Positions 22,298 through 34,337 of a DNA stretch of 64,000 nucleotides are shown here, piece by piece. The DNA lies in contig NC_090252.1 in NCBI RefSeq assembly GCF_037325665.1, positions 67,810,680 to 67,874,679 on the forward strand. The letters are read 5' to 3'. Numbering within the stretch: the stretch's first letter is position 1; each line of letters starts with the position of its first letter. The notes under the pieces are model-generated. The model was not told where the DNA came from. It worked only from the letters and a program-made list of their open reading frames with translations, and did not search any database. The DNA is from Littorina saxatilis (Eukaryota; Mollusca; Gastropoda; Littorinimorpha; Littorinidae). Both the position numbers and the translations under genes were made by a program.

Positions 22298-22547
22298 CAA
22301 CTACCTAAGGTCGGACCCAAACTACTACAAAGTCACACACAAACACCAATAGTTAGGACACAACTACCTAAGGTCGGACCCAAACTACTACAAAGTCACA
22401 CACAAACACCAATAGTTAGGACACAACTACCTAAAGTCAGACCCAAACTACTACAAAGTCACACACAAACACCAATAGTTAGGACACACCTCGGTCCCAT
22501 ACTACTACAAAGTCACACACAAACACCAATAGTTAGGACACTGGGCA
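22298..22547 (+). repeat. 63-bp minisatellite in a foldback arm
   Basis: Four units of cacaaacaccaatagttagg plus acaactacctaaggtcgg; the period is 63 bp with one shortened unit. The right arm of the element carries essentially one unit in reverse. Confidence 0.85.
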
Positions 22548-22661
22548 AGAGTTCACACACAAATACCTATCAGGTCGCACCCAAACTACTAACAATTATA
22601 CAAGGGCAGGTAAGACATACTATATCCTGAGTTATCTCTCTTGGAAATTATAATGAATTTA

Positions 22662-22864
22662 TTAAAGAGACTATAAACCCCAGCTCTAATTATAGGATCT
22701 TAGGGGACTTTTTCTAACTCTAAGCTCTCAAATAACTATCATACATACTAAACAATGTAAGATGGTAGAGCACGTGGCCAAATTAATTTGCGGCGACCAG
22801 GGTTCGAACATGCAACCGTATGAATACAAGTCCAAGGCGCTACCACTGCGCCAAGAAGGTCGCC
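22662..22864 (-). repeat. tRNA-derived SINE inserted in the foldback arm
   Basis: On the minus strand, ttcttggcgcagtggtagcg is the A-box region and catgttcgaaccctgg the B box. A short unrelated body follows and ends before gagactataaacccc. The right arm lacks these 200 bases, so it inserted after the inverted repeat formed. Confidence 0.75.
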
Positions 22865-23149
22865 GTACACTGCTTAGTCCATTATGACCGTATTTAAACT
22901 GCCACAACTTCTTTATTTTGCATAGGAACAATATTGTTCTTATATCAAATTAGGTATTTGGTTGTAGACCATGGCGCTTTGAGGTAATTGCTTTGGTATG
23001 ATAAGATAAAGCGCGGCCGGTATAAATAGCCAAATTTCATTTTCATTCAAACAGATACACAAAGAGATGGAGAGAGATACAGAGAGGGAAATGAACAATT
23101 TGGAGCGCCCACTCGAATCTGAGCGTATTTGGGGCGGCTGGTCACAATT

Positions 23150-23275
23150 TATTGACACCAGGGACCCGTTTTCTGTTATGGAGCAACCAATATTGCCTCC
23201 CCAATCCGGGATTCGAACCAGCGCAATGCGCTAACAGACTTCGCTTCTTGTCCCCACTAAGGGAAAGAAAGAGAG
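23150..23275 (-). repeat. Degenerate tRNA-like SINE
   Basis: A good B box (ggttcgaatcccgg) on the minus strand at about 23206-23222 and a weak upstream A-box region. Boundaries unclear. Confidence 0.4.
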
Positions 23276-23936
23276 ATAATAATACAACTTCTGTTTCGAC
23301 TCAGGCCACATTTCGGGGCTTTACTCCGGGTTCTCCAGTCTGCTCCCCCCTCAAAAATATTCTCAAAAAAATTAATGTTTACTAGGTTGGGTCTGGTGCA
23401 CTCCAAAGTTGCGAGTTTGCCTTTGCTGAGAGGGCTGCCCAAAATACTGAACTAATTTTCAGTCCCTTTTAAGTATAATTCTCTTTAAATATTGTAATTA
23501 TTGTATTTAAATTGCATAGATGTAATCTACATACTCTTCTGAATAATTTGATATAAGAACAATCTTGTTCCGATGAAAAATAAAAAAGTTGTGGCAGTTT
23601 AAAAACGGTCATTATGGACTAAGCAGTGTACTTGAATAAATTCATTATAATTTCCAAGAGAGATAACTCATGATATAGTATGTCTTGCTACTGACAGTAA
23701 GAAAACACGAGTTACCTGCCCTTGTATAATTGTTAGTAGTTTGGGTGGGAACCGTTGGCATTTGGGTGTGAACTCTTGCCCAATGTACTAACTATTGGTG
23801 TTTGTGTGTGACTTTGTAGAAGTTTGGGTCCGACCTTAGGTAGTTGTGTGCGACTTTTACACACAAATTCTGCACACAAATGCCAAGGTACCCTTATAAC
23901 CACCTCTGTGTGCGTGCGTACATGCGTGCGTATGTA

Positions 23937-25501
<1,565 letters not shown>

Positions 25502-25706
25502 TTGTGTGGAAGCAAGATTGCAGAAAGTGTCGGGAACAGATGTTGGCAGTGTCCGGGTTGAACCCTTTGTCTGCTCGACCGATCTTTTGCAAAAGTTGAC
25601 TTCTCCACTCATCGTTCACACCTTTCTTCGGCACTTTGAAGAAAGATAGTCCACGATTGATGGTCCGTTTAGCTGGACAATTCACAAGTGCACAATTTGA
25701 GCCCAT
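25502..25706 (-). CDS. THAP-domain protein, first exon
   Basis: The ATG at 25706 begins MGSNCALVNC and the exon ends in donor GTGAGT after 68 codons plus one base (phase 1). The zinc-binding pattern is C5-x4-C10-x46-C57-x2-H60, with the invariant Trp at residue 34 and FFKVPKK upstream of it. This is the THAP C2CH DNA-binding module, usually at the protein N-terminus as here. The later AVPTIF-type box should lie in the next exon, not found. THAP proteins are sequence-specific DNA binders or transposase-derived factors; which applies cannot be told from one exon. It is divergent from the lectin gene starting at 26035. Confidence 0.85.
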
Positions 25707-26034
25707 GGTGGGCGCGGTCTGCTCAATCCAAATTTCCACAAACGTATCCGAATCTCCGCTACAGAGAAACGAGCACGTTGTGCGTCTGTATTATCTCTGA
25801 ACCGGAAGTGGCTTTGACACAAGTCATGACGGACGCGATTGCTCGAAACGGGACCTTTGATGCGCAGACTGTGTCTCGGCGATCCCCTTGCTACAGATCT
25901 CTGTGTCAATCCACGCTCTTCACATATTGGTGGCCAAGACTTACGGAGATATGTGACGTCAAAATAATGACGTATACTTCTAGACAAACAGCGCCTTGCC
26001 AATTCTGAAACGGATTTTGAGTGAAAATGATGAG
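25707..26034. promoter_or_regulatory. Candidate bidirectional promoter
   Basis: Only 328 bp separate the start codons of the THAP exon (minus) and the lectin exon (plus). A perfect CRE, TGACGTCA, is at 25954-25961 and a second TGACGTA at 25968-25974. No clear TATA box was seen in either direction. Shared regulation is inferred from spacing and motif only. Confidence 0.5.
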
Positions 26035-26107
26035 ATGGAAACATGCATTCTCCTTATCTTGTTGACCGGGAGGGTGTATGGCCAAGAGCTTCCGATATCT
26101 ACCACAG
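26035..26107 (+). CDS. Secreted F5/8-type lectin-like gene, exon 1 (signal peptide)
   Basis: The ATG at 26035 reads METCILLILLTGRVYGQELP and ends in donor GTAAGC with phase 1. The short leader has a hydrophobic core (CILLILL) and a plausible cleavage site after VYG, so it is a good signal peptide. Exon 2 begins in phase 1 with EDVAF, giving a sensible join. An upstream overlapping ATG (ATGATGAGATGG) is in another frame and stops quickly. It was too short to appear as a long open frame and was found by looking for a 5' exon of the lectin domain. Confidence 0.7.
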
Positions 26108-26327
26108 GTAAGCTTTGAAGCTCGTTGGCATTGGCCTGCTATGTCATGACTAGTTTGAACACAATCTGTAGATATAACAGACGCGCAGTGAGCGCAAAAT
26201 TCACAAACGTTCGAACGTCAAAATGAATGAGAAAAACAACTAAGAACCAGCATAGTACAAGCAGACTTTGAAAAACAACGACACGGAGGAAAAAAGGGAA
26301 AAAGGAGGAGGGGTGGGTGTTTCAATA

Positions 26328-26331
<4 letters not shown>

Positions 26332-26380
<49 letters not shown>
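26332..26380. repeat. (TG)n microsatellite
   Basis: TG run continuing into GCGTGC-type repeats to about 26445, in lectin intron 1. Confidence 0.93.
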
Positions 26381-26387
<7 letters not shown>

Positions 26388-27107
26388 TGCGTGCGTGCGT
26401 GCGCGTGTGTCTGTGTGTGTGCGTGTTTGTGTGCGTGCGTGCGTATTTGTAGGGAGTCTACCTTCGGGGTAAGGTGTTTTGTTTTTTAAGGGGAAGGAGT
26501 CTTCTGTGGGGCGGGTGGAGGAAAGAGGGTGTAGTAGTATCGGTTTCAAATAGGTATAGTCAAATAGGTATATTTGGCGGGGTAAAAACGGTCATACACG
26601 TAAACATCCACTCGTGATAAAAACATGAGTGAACGTGGAAGTCTAAGCCCATGAACGAAGAGGGTATAGTCGTCTATTTCGGGGATGTTTCACTATAATG
26701 GGACATGACGAAGGATTTGCTGTTCTTGCTTTTGTGTGTGTGTGTGGGGGGGGGGGGGAGGGGAGGGGCTTCATTACTACACTCAAACAGTACACTCTAT
26801 AACAAACTTTTATAAAGCGCATCCACACGGTCTGATGTGTATTTACTTTTACCTTGCAGATTCTCTCTGCCCTTGCGCGACCCCCTGTAACGCTACTGTG
26901 GCTTCCGGTCAAAACTGGGGTATTGGTTTGTGTATCTGTCACAATGTCTGTATACCTGTCGCGCTGTCATTCTTTCTGTCCCGCTGTCTGACTGTTGCGC
27001 TGGGTTTGTTTTCTGTTTGGTGTGATGTCTACCTCCCAGTGTGTGTGTGTATGTATATATCCCCCTCTCCCCCCCCCCTTTTTGCTGCTGTATTTCTGCT
27101 CTTCAAA

Positions 27108-27237
27108 CATACACACACACACACGCACGCACACAAACCCACACACACACACACTCACACACACACACACGCACATACACACACACACGGCGCACACACA
27201 CACAGAGATACATACATTTACAAATACATACACACAC

Positions 27238-27307
<70 letters not shown>

Positions 27308-27506
27308 CATGCACCCACCCCTCCTCCTTGTTCCCTTTCTTTCCTCCGTGTCGTTGTTTTTCACGCAGTTTATATCGGGGCAATGTTGGGGTCAAAAAGG
27401 GAAAAAATATCTCCAAAGCTAGAACGTAAGCAAGTGTGTGTGTGTGTGTGTGTTTGTGTTTGTGTGTGTGTGAATGCGAGCGTGCTTGTCACAGTGCGTA
27501 GGTGCG

Positions 27507-27595
<89 letters not shown>
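27108..27595. repeat. Compound microsatellites (AC)n, (TG)n, (GA)n
   Basis: AC repeats at 27108-27302 on the plus strand, TG repeats at 27433-27472, and a pure GA run at 27513-27595. All lie in intron 1 of the lectin gene. Confidence 0.96.
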
Positions 27596-27597
<2 letters not shown>

Positions 27598-27612
27598 ACA
27601 GAGAAGCATATT

Positions 27613-27864
27613 TGTGACCCTCCACCACGAAATGAGTCGCATGTCACCTCGCGCGGTTCTGCGCTAGGCTCAAAAAAGTCCGGGGAGTGTCTTGTAACAG
27701 AGTGAGGGTCACCCTAGTCACAGGCTTATAACTCAAACAGTTTTTGCTCTTTTCTAAAACGGTTTTCACCACTGGATAGAGCATAAAAAACTCTTTATGA
27801 AAATGTAAAAATATGAACATCATGCAAAGGTGACATGCGACTCATTCCGTGGTGGAGGGTCACA
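27613..27864 (+). mobile_element. 252-bp MITE with 37-bp terminal inverted repeats, copy 1
   Basis: Begins TGTGACCCTCCACCAC and ends with its reverse complement. The inner TIR phrase is gagtcgcatgtcacc. An identical-length copy in the opposite orientation is at 48201-48452. No coding capacity. Inserted 135 bp upstream of lectin exon 2. Confidence 0.88.
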
Positions 27865-27998
27865 TTTATGAACAGATTAATATAAGCTTTCTTTGAAAAA
27901 GGTGTATAATTTACATGATGAAGGATTGCTGTATAGCTTTGGATTCGTTTATTTCACTTTTTACCTTTCGTTTACTGTGTTTCTTGTCTTCATCCCAG

Positions 27999-28205
27999 AG
28001 GACGTTGCCTTCAGGAAACAAGTTGAAGTGAGCTCGAGGTTTGCAGATCAATCGATCGAGCCACATGAGATCTGTGATCTGACGACCGGAACAGAAGCCA
28101 ACCCGTGGCAGAGTCACGCGACGGACCCGACTCCCTGGCTCCTCCTCGACCTGCAGGCAAAGTACACGATCGGCAAGCTGGTGCTCACTAGGAGGAACTC
28201 GCAAG
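27999..28205 (+). CDS. F5/8-type lectin-like gene, exon 2 (domain N-half)
   Basis: Acceptor ttgtcttcatcccag, donor GTACAT, 207 nt, phase 1 at both ends. It encodes EDVAFRKQVEVSSRFADQSI, then EICDLTTGTEANPWQS and PWLLLDLQAKYTIGKLVLTR. The pattern (NVA-like start, NPW, then a W-DL beta strand and tIgklvltnR) matches the first half of the eel-fucolectin/tachylectin-4/pentraxin F5/8-type fold, which binds fucose or other sugars through a His/Arg site and calcium. The usual AVDGN calcium loop is replaced by EICDLTTG, so sugar binding is uncertain. Phase 1-1 exons are typical of extracellular modules. Confidence 0.75.
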
Positions 28206-28256
28206 GTACATGTTAGATCTAAAATTAGTTTTTGTTCGGTGTTTTGGTTTTTGATT

Positions 28257-28268
<12 letters not shown>

Positions 28269-28343
<75 letters not shown>

Positions 28344-28413
28344 GTGTGTATTTATGTGTGTGCCTGTATGTGCGTGTGTTTGCGCGCGTGTGCGTGCGTG
28401 CGTGTGTTTGTGA

Positions 28414-28505
<92 letters not shown>
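28269..28505. repeat. (TG)n then (GA)n microsatellites
   Basis: TG run at 28269-28338 with a TG-rich tail, then GA at 28424-28505, shortly after the donor of lectin exon 2. Confidence 0.96.
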
Positions 28506-28507
<2 letters not shown>

Positions 28508-28829
28508 GAGAGAGAGAGCTCAGAACACAGACATGGTTTACTGTGAAGCCATCGGCCCTTACACAGATTGGGGGAAGGGTGTGCGTGTCACTGTGTAGGG
28601 GGGCGATCGAAACGATCGCGATATGTTCATAGGATAATGTCATGGATAACCATGTTCTTTCTTCAGTCCAACACTTGGTCTCTTTACGGTTTGTATTTCT
28701 GCCGTTGTTATCACGCGCAAATCGAATGCGATTTGGTAAACAGTCTTAGTGTCTGTATGCCCATCAAGTCACAGCGTTTGTACATAACACGTCTTCCACG
28801 TTCGTTCTGAAGTCAGCGGCAAGTGCAAT

Positions 28830-29265
28830 GCGGCACTATCCCTGCATTCCCGGTCAGGAGTCTCGGGTCACTGGCGACAGCTTCAGGGTTGTCACTCTGG
28901 CGATTTTCAGACGAAATGACAGCGTTCCTAACTTCGGCTGTGAATGTTGTCAAGTAGAACTCTAGACTGGCAACCTGGTCATCTCAGAACTGTCATTGTC
29001 TGAATCAGCGGCGTCAAAAGCATCACAACATTCGTCAAAGTTCTCATTTTCCGTTTCGTTGATGTTCATGTAAACTGTCAGTACACTCAGCGTCACTTTG
29101 GCCCTTGCTTCTCTCCTCCTCACTCTCCACCCTCTCCGGCGAATCGGAGCATCCTCGTGAGGGCATTTGCGAAAGGGATGGTGGGGGTGGGGGTGGGCTT
29201 TGGAAAAGACCTATGTCGAGGGATTCTTGGGTCGTGCCATTTGTGGTAATATCATTTTCTTGCAC
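28830..29265 (-). pseudogene. Coding-like remnant, possibly LINE ORF1 C-terminus
   Basis: The minus strand carries a Pro/Ser/Glu-rich frame (SPPPPPPSLSQMPSRGCSD and on) that passes, after one frame change near 29070, into FDECCDAFDAADSDNDSSE. Codon-like composition and acidic Ser-rich sequence resemble the C-terminal part of ORF1 in I/Nimb-type LINEs, but no domain proves it. It lies back to back with the plus-strand LINE that begins about 29380. Confidence 0.3.
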
Positions 29266-29421
29266 AGTACCTTGATGGGGTTCAGTGTGAAGCGCAGATT
29301 CCTGTGCCTGTGGTTGTGCTGGTTGTTGTTGTCTCGATGAGTTGGGATAGTAACGGCCTCTTTGACCTCAGCCTCCTTTCGGAGCTGCCACGAGGACGGA
29401 GTCTCCACAAAAGTCTCAACT

Positions 29422-31069
29422 ATGAACGAGTGGGACCTAGATCCCCTTCACCCCCCAGTCAAAGAAAAAGTAAACAAGAATGAGGATGTCTCCATTACGA
29501 GCAAAGGGTCTGTGCCCCCGGGGGGCTCAGAGTCGGCTGCCCAAAAACTGAAAAACAAATTACTTCAGAACAAACTCGAAAAACGCAGGGTTTCCCCGTC
29601 GGCCAGCTGTTCGGGGGTGGGGTCCCCCTGTAAGAGGCCACGTTCCCGATCAATGTCTACCGAGTCAGGAGATGAGATCACCCAAGAGAATACTGTAGAT
29701 GAAGAAGAAAAGAAGGACGAGTACGTTCTTGTCAAAAAGAGAAAAAAATCCAAGAAAAGGAAAACCATCCTTGTCCAAAATCTACCAACACGTCCGAAAC
29801 GGCCGGGACAGAGGTACCTGTCGTTGACGCTACAAAAGAGAAAATCCCAACTTCAGAAGAAAACCCTCCCCCCAAAAAACAAAAACAAAACCCAAGAACC
29901 TTGACAAGTACAAGACAAACTTTGTTCCCAGAAACATCATCCCCCCCCCCCCCCCCCCCCCCCAGTCTTTCTCGAGTAACCAGTGATATGCGAGGATTTT
30001 AAAAAAGGCCCTGCCACACTTCACGGCCTGGGTCTAAACAGGCTAAAAACCTTCACTCCAGCAGTGGGACCCATCCTATCAGTGCGCAAACTCCCTGGAG
30101 GAAGCGTGCTGGTGGGGTGCATATCACATGCCCAACAAAAAAAAACTCCTGTCTCTGACAGAGATAGGGAGCATTAAGATCAACACCTTTACCCCAGAGG
30201 TGACAACAGAGGGAGGTATACAAAGAGTCCCCTTGTTCCACTCGGACGAGGACCTCAAAGAAATGACCATTTCTGTGCGGATTCGGACTGATGGAGGGGG
30301 CCTGGTCGAAAAAGGCGGGACCACCGTCCGACAGATCTGCAGACTAAAAACAAAAGAGGGTAAGGCCTCAGATGCCGTGCGGATTACATTTAGGGCCGCG
30401 GTTCTGCCGGAGAGTGTGGTGCTAGAGGGGGAGGTTTATGGGGTGGAGGCCTTCGCCTGCCCGGTGCGGCGCTGCACCTTCTGTCAGAAACTGGGTCACC
30501 TTAAGTTTAACTGCAGAGCAAAGAAACCAACGTGCGGCAGGTGTAGCACCTACGGCCACGACGGAAACGGCTGCGACAAAGAAAGATTATGTGTCAACTG
30601 CAAAGAGGGTCACTCTTCCTCCTATCAAGGGTGCAAAGAATACAGATTGCGCATGCGGGCAAACAAAATCCGCTCGGCCACCTACATACCATATTCAGAG
30701 GCCATGCACCGAGCCCGAATCGAAGTAACTCAAGAAAAAAAAAAACTTAACAAACACACAACAGAGACAGGCCCTGCTGAGCGACGCGACGAGTTCTGGC
30801 GCGCGCAGCCGGCAAGGCTTACCTCCACCCCACAGCCCGGCTATGCTAAAGCGGCTGGGCGTGGCAGAGACGCTGTGCGTGATGCAGCAAACATACCCCC
30901 CACCTCCACCATTAAGAAACACCCCGTCCCTGCTCTCCGCAAAAACCAGTTGGATAAACAAAAGCATAACCCTCCCCCCGAAGAGCTAGACTTGAACGAG
31001 GGACAAACCGAACCAAAAACCATTAACCCAGACGAAACAAGAAATTCCTCCGATAGGAAAAACACATAA
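29422..31069 (+). pseudogene. LINE ORF1 (gag-like, three zinc knuckles), frame-broken
   Basis: The first part (29422-29904) is a Lys-rich, acidic-patched leader starting MNEWDLDPLHPP. Next, 29983-30150 encodes VGPILSVRKLPGGSVLV, the usual ORF1 RRM-like region. The frame then changes at an A9 run near 30136, and 30128-31069 continues with LLSLTEIGSIKI. Three knuckles follow: CTFCQKLGHLKFNC, CGRCSTYGHDGNGC and CVNCKEGHSSSYQGC. ORF1 proteins of this type bind the LINE RNA. A C22 homopolymer at 29941-29962 separates the first two parts. At least two frame breaks make it non-functional as read. Confidence 0.8.
29941..29962. repeat. C22 homopolymer within LINE ORF1
   Basis: A 22-base run of C (approximate) in a proline-coding region; a second run of about 16 C lies at 31914-31929. 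Both coincide with frame changes. Confidence 0.9.
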
Positions 31070-31359
31070 CCATTCTCACTGCTCAGGATTGAGCAATTTA
31101 GAGCTTATCTCTAAACCCTTTTGAACTGTTCTGGTTTCTCAAAGGAAGGCCAGTACATACAAATACACAAAAGCCGCCAGACCACATCACAAACAGAACT
31201 GAACAATCCACAGGTGTTGCCCACATAGAGAGACACACACACATACACACACACACACACACACAATCAAACACAGAGAAGCCGTATATATAGAGAGATA
31301 GATGACAGTGTATTTTTCGCGTGGCTATAAATTGATTCGACCTTTGCACTTTTACAGTG

Positions 31360-31779
31360 AGGATAATTTACGGGTCCAATTTACGTTCTGGACACTGCGG
31401 TGACCTTCTAAAAATAGTAACAGAACGCCGGGAATATCCGAAGATGCCCCCTCCTACTGTAGTGCACCATACGAAGGAAGGGAGGTAAACGCTGAAAACA
31501 TGGAGAAGATAAGGAAGAGTTATGCCGTAGTTGATCCCCCAAAAAATCAAAATCCACCAATAACTCCCTAACCGTTTGTTTGACTGGTCCCAATTTTTTG
31601 TAAGGACCGTCTCAGGAATGTATAGAACCTGTTCACCAAGTTTGGTGACGATCGGTCCGTTCATTCTTGAGATCTACTTGCGAACACAAACAAACACACA
31701 AACATACAAACAAACAAACACACAAACAAACAAACACATCGACCGAAACCTATACACACCCCTATACCGGGGGTGTAAT
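31360..31779 (+). repeat. Interspersed repeat inserted in the LINE
   Basis: Contains the phrase caccaagtttggtgacgatc, then CAAA-type simple repeats and ends cctataccgggggtgta. LINE-like coding resumes directly after it at 31780, so it is an insertion. Its phrase resembles those in the repeats at 44150, 53860 and 55500. Confidence 0.55.
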
Positions 31780-32418
31780 GATCAACGAAATATTTTCAAA
31801 AGTCATGACCAAAGTAGAAGAAGGCATGATCGAATCAACAAAGGCAGCCCAACGAGAGGCAGAGAAAGAGTTAGCCGAGATAGTTTTAATAAAAATCCAG
31901 ACTAAAAGAGTCCCCCCCCCCCCCCCCCCACAGACCAAACGCCGCTCTTGGATTTCGTGGAACACGCTCTGGTCGGCATGGTCGAGGCTAGACAAAAACA
32001 AAGTCCCGGGTCACTGATAGACACACTGGTAGGCATGTTTAATACCATCACTAACACCAGCCTAGGCCCCATCTCACCCAGCGATACCATCACTAACACC
32101 AGCCTAGGCCCCATCTCACCCAGCGATACCATCACTAACACCAGCCTAGGCCCCATCTCACCCAGCGATACCATCACTAACACCAGCCTGGGCCCCATCT
32201 CACCCAGCGATACCATCACTAACACCAGCCTAGGTCCCATCTCACCCAGCGATACCATCACTAACACCAGCCTAGGTCCCATCTCACCCAGCGATACCAT
32301 CACTAACACCAGCCTAGGCCCCATCTCACCCAGCGATACCATGCTGGCCCTGGGATCTCTGGCAGGATCAAAAGACCTTACTGCTAAAGAAATCCACCAA
32401 CTAAAATTAACCCTTTAA
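31780..32418 (+). pseudogene. LINE ORF1 C-terminal part with 42-bp tandem repeats
   Basis: The segment MINEIFSKVMTKVEEGM (coiled-coil-like) runs to a C-run, and 31948-32418 continues MDFVEHALVGMVEARQ. It includes seven copies of TITNTSLGPISPSD (42-bp DNA unit, 32044-32337) and ends HQLKLTL at a stop. The DNA units are nearly identical, differing mainly at a few synonymous third positions. The link to ORF1 is by position and orientation only. Confidence 0.6.
32044..32337 (+). repeat. 42-bp in-frame coding minisatellite, 7 units
   Basis: Units start accatcactaacaccagcc. The period is a multiple of three, so the frame stays open through all seven. Confidence 0.93.
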
Positions 32419-32489
32419 TGGAGAGAAGAGACAAATTAACGTCCACCTGTTTGTCTTTTCTGTTTCTTTTTTCCGTCGCAATGGCGTCA

Positions 32490-33310
32490 AATAATACAAC
32501 CTCAGCCCAGTTAGGCAACAAAATAGACTACCAATTCTACAGTGGAACTGCAGATCTATTAACACTAATATCGCACAACTGCTGAACTTTTTAAAAGAAC
32601 AAAAGAGTGACATCCTGCTTTTGCAATCACTTCATGTTCCCTTCTCCAAACTGCCAGAGATCCCAGGGTTCTATTTCCCACCCATAGTCGACTTGACCGA
32701 TAGGAAAAACACCCAGGCAGCAACATACGTTAAAACAGGCCTACAATTCTCAGCGCTAACCTCCCCTGTAACAGCAAGCGAACATAGTTATTCCTGCCTA
32801 ATTCAGGTGAAGGTCCCAACACTAAAAAAGTTAAACATTTTAAATATATATTACCCCCGGGGCTGCCCTCACGAAAACACCTCGGCCTGGCTAAAAGACT
32901 TAACAAACGACACCTGTCACTGGGTGATCGCCGGGGACTTTAATGAACATTGCAAACTCTGGCACCCTAAAGAAACCAGGACAAATAACATACACTGTAA
33001 ACTGGAGGACAACATCAGCAATTCTGATGTATGTATCCTAAACGATGGCAGTATCACGAGACTGGCCCAAAGAAATGACGAGCGCAGCTCTGCCATCGAT
33101 CTAACACTAACAAGCCCTATTGTATTGCCAATCTCCGAGTGGACTACCTTCCCAGACACCCTGGGCTCTGATCACCTCCCCATCATATTAACCATCTTTA
33201 ATGGCGGAGCTGAATCCGAAGAACCTATTTTAAACAACGCTTTTAACTATAAGAAAGCTGACTGGGCTCTTTTTAACTCGCAGTTATCTACTGTAGAATT
33301 AAAGGATGTC
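32490..33310 (+). pseudogene. LINE ORF2 endonuclease domain
   Basis: The frame reads LPILQWNCRSINTNIAQLL at 32525 onward, then VIAGDFNEHCKLW, SAIDLTL and LGSDHLPIIL. These are the Asn/Trp-Asn, GDFN, D-T and SDH motifs of the APE-type endonuclease that nicks target DNA. A Glu usually found after LLLQ is replaced: LLLQSLHVP instead of LLQE, a likely inactivating change. The domain is otherwise complete, and coding similarity is lost after about 33310. Confidence 0.82.
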
Positions 33311-33560
33311 TATTCAGAAGTGTTACGAATGTGTTTGTTTTTTTTAATACATTTACGTATGATGTACTCACAAATCATTCATACCCTCTATTCCAGGTTC
33401 GACCTCACTCATAACAATAATCAAGAAGGGAAAAACAGTTTGACAATTTACTTTCGTCCTTTGCATCCAAATACTACACACTACATGCGCATACATCCAA
33501 TGCCAACACGCAAACTATTCAACTATCAATTCTGGTTACACAAAAAATCAATTATCTAAC

Positions 33561-33829
33561 TGGCCTTTACTCGCACACACATGCATACTTCACTTTCTCA
33601 CGTTACCATATTTGAGTCTTCCATGATGATGATGACGACGACGAATGACACAGAGTAAAGATGAAGACGATGTGCATAATGGCGATAATCAGGTTAACAT
33701 GACCAATTGTAGACGACAGAGATGAAGACTGTGACCGTAGACATGCTGGTATGACGAATGACACTGGATAGACGTAGATGCTATGTTACAGTCATGATCT
33801 CATGCTCTCCGCTGCCGAAGGAGACTATG
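33561..33829. other. Lectin intron 2 sequence, nothing recognised
   Basis: Only a short GATGATGACGACGACG stretch near 33625 is notable. Confidence 0.5.
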
Positions 33830-34316
33830 GCGGTTTGTTTGTTTGTTTATTTGTTGCTTAACGTCCAGCCGACTACGCAGAGCCATATCAGGACGAGGAA
33901 GGGGGGGGGGGGGTGAAGGGGGCCACTTGTCAAGCGATTCCTGTTTACAAATGCACTAACCCATTACTTGTGTCCCAGCAGGCTTTAGTAAAACTAAATT
34001 AATACCTACTGGAAGATTAACAGTTTCCAGTATGTTAAAATAGGCTTAACCTATCTACTGCTGGACTTACATCAGAACACCAACAGATTAAACTATACAT
34101 GAATCGCGAGACAAGCGGCAAGAGAAGAGATTTTTGGAAAAAATACAGGTGAATGAGCAAGAAGGCAGAAAAAAGAAAAGAATTCATGAAGAAAAAGAGA
34201 GCATGACAGGAAAGAGGAACCAAAAATCTACCTAACAGCAAACTAGAAAGCTCCTGCGGTTCCAAAAACAGGAGGGGCCTTTAATTTCATAAACGCAGTG
34301 CCCCACTGCGGGAACT
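33830..34316 (+). repeat. SINE-like molluscan repeat (gtttgttgcttaacgtcc)
   Basis: Starts with GTTT repeats and ttgcttaacgtccagcc, has a G-run near 33900, and ends agctcctgcggttcc and cagtgccccactgcgggaa. A short reverse relative (gactgggcgttaagcaaac) is at 49388-49450. The family is familiar from gastropod genomes, though named here from memory. It abuts the truncated end of the minus-strand LINE. Confidence 0.55.
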
Positions 34317-34337
34317 ATGGCGGTGGGGTTGCCGGAT

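Larger units (their letters stand above)
22262..23880. mobile_element. Foldback element with imperfect inverted arms
   Basis: The left arm (about 22262-22945) and right arm (about 23540-23880) are inverted relative to each other. The shared blocks, in order, are the 63-bp repeat, gacatactatat, gagataactc, cattatggactaagcagtg and gttgtggcagttt. The left arm is lengthened by a SINE and by extra 63-bp units. The centre holds another tRNA-like segment. It has no coding capacity and its class is unknown. Confidence 0.7.
29380..33560 (+). mobile_element. I/Jockey-group LINE, 3'-incomplete
   Basis: Contains a gag-like ORF1 with three CCHC knuckles (29422-32418, interrupted) and the endonuclease part of ORF2 (about 32490-33300). 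No reverse transcriptase follows; recognisable sequence fades by about 33330. It lies in the second intron of the lectin gene, in the sense orientation. The clade is judged from the multi-knuckle ORF1 plus APE endonuclease. Confidence 0.82.

Noticed and set aside
26967-28643. Several long Cys-Val, Thr-His or Arg-Glu frames on both strands
   Set aside because: All are translations of TG/AC and GA/CT microsatellites.
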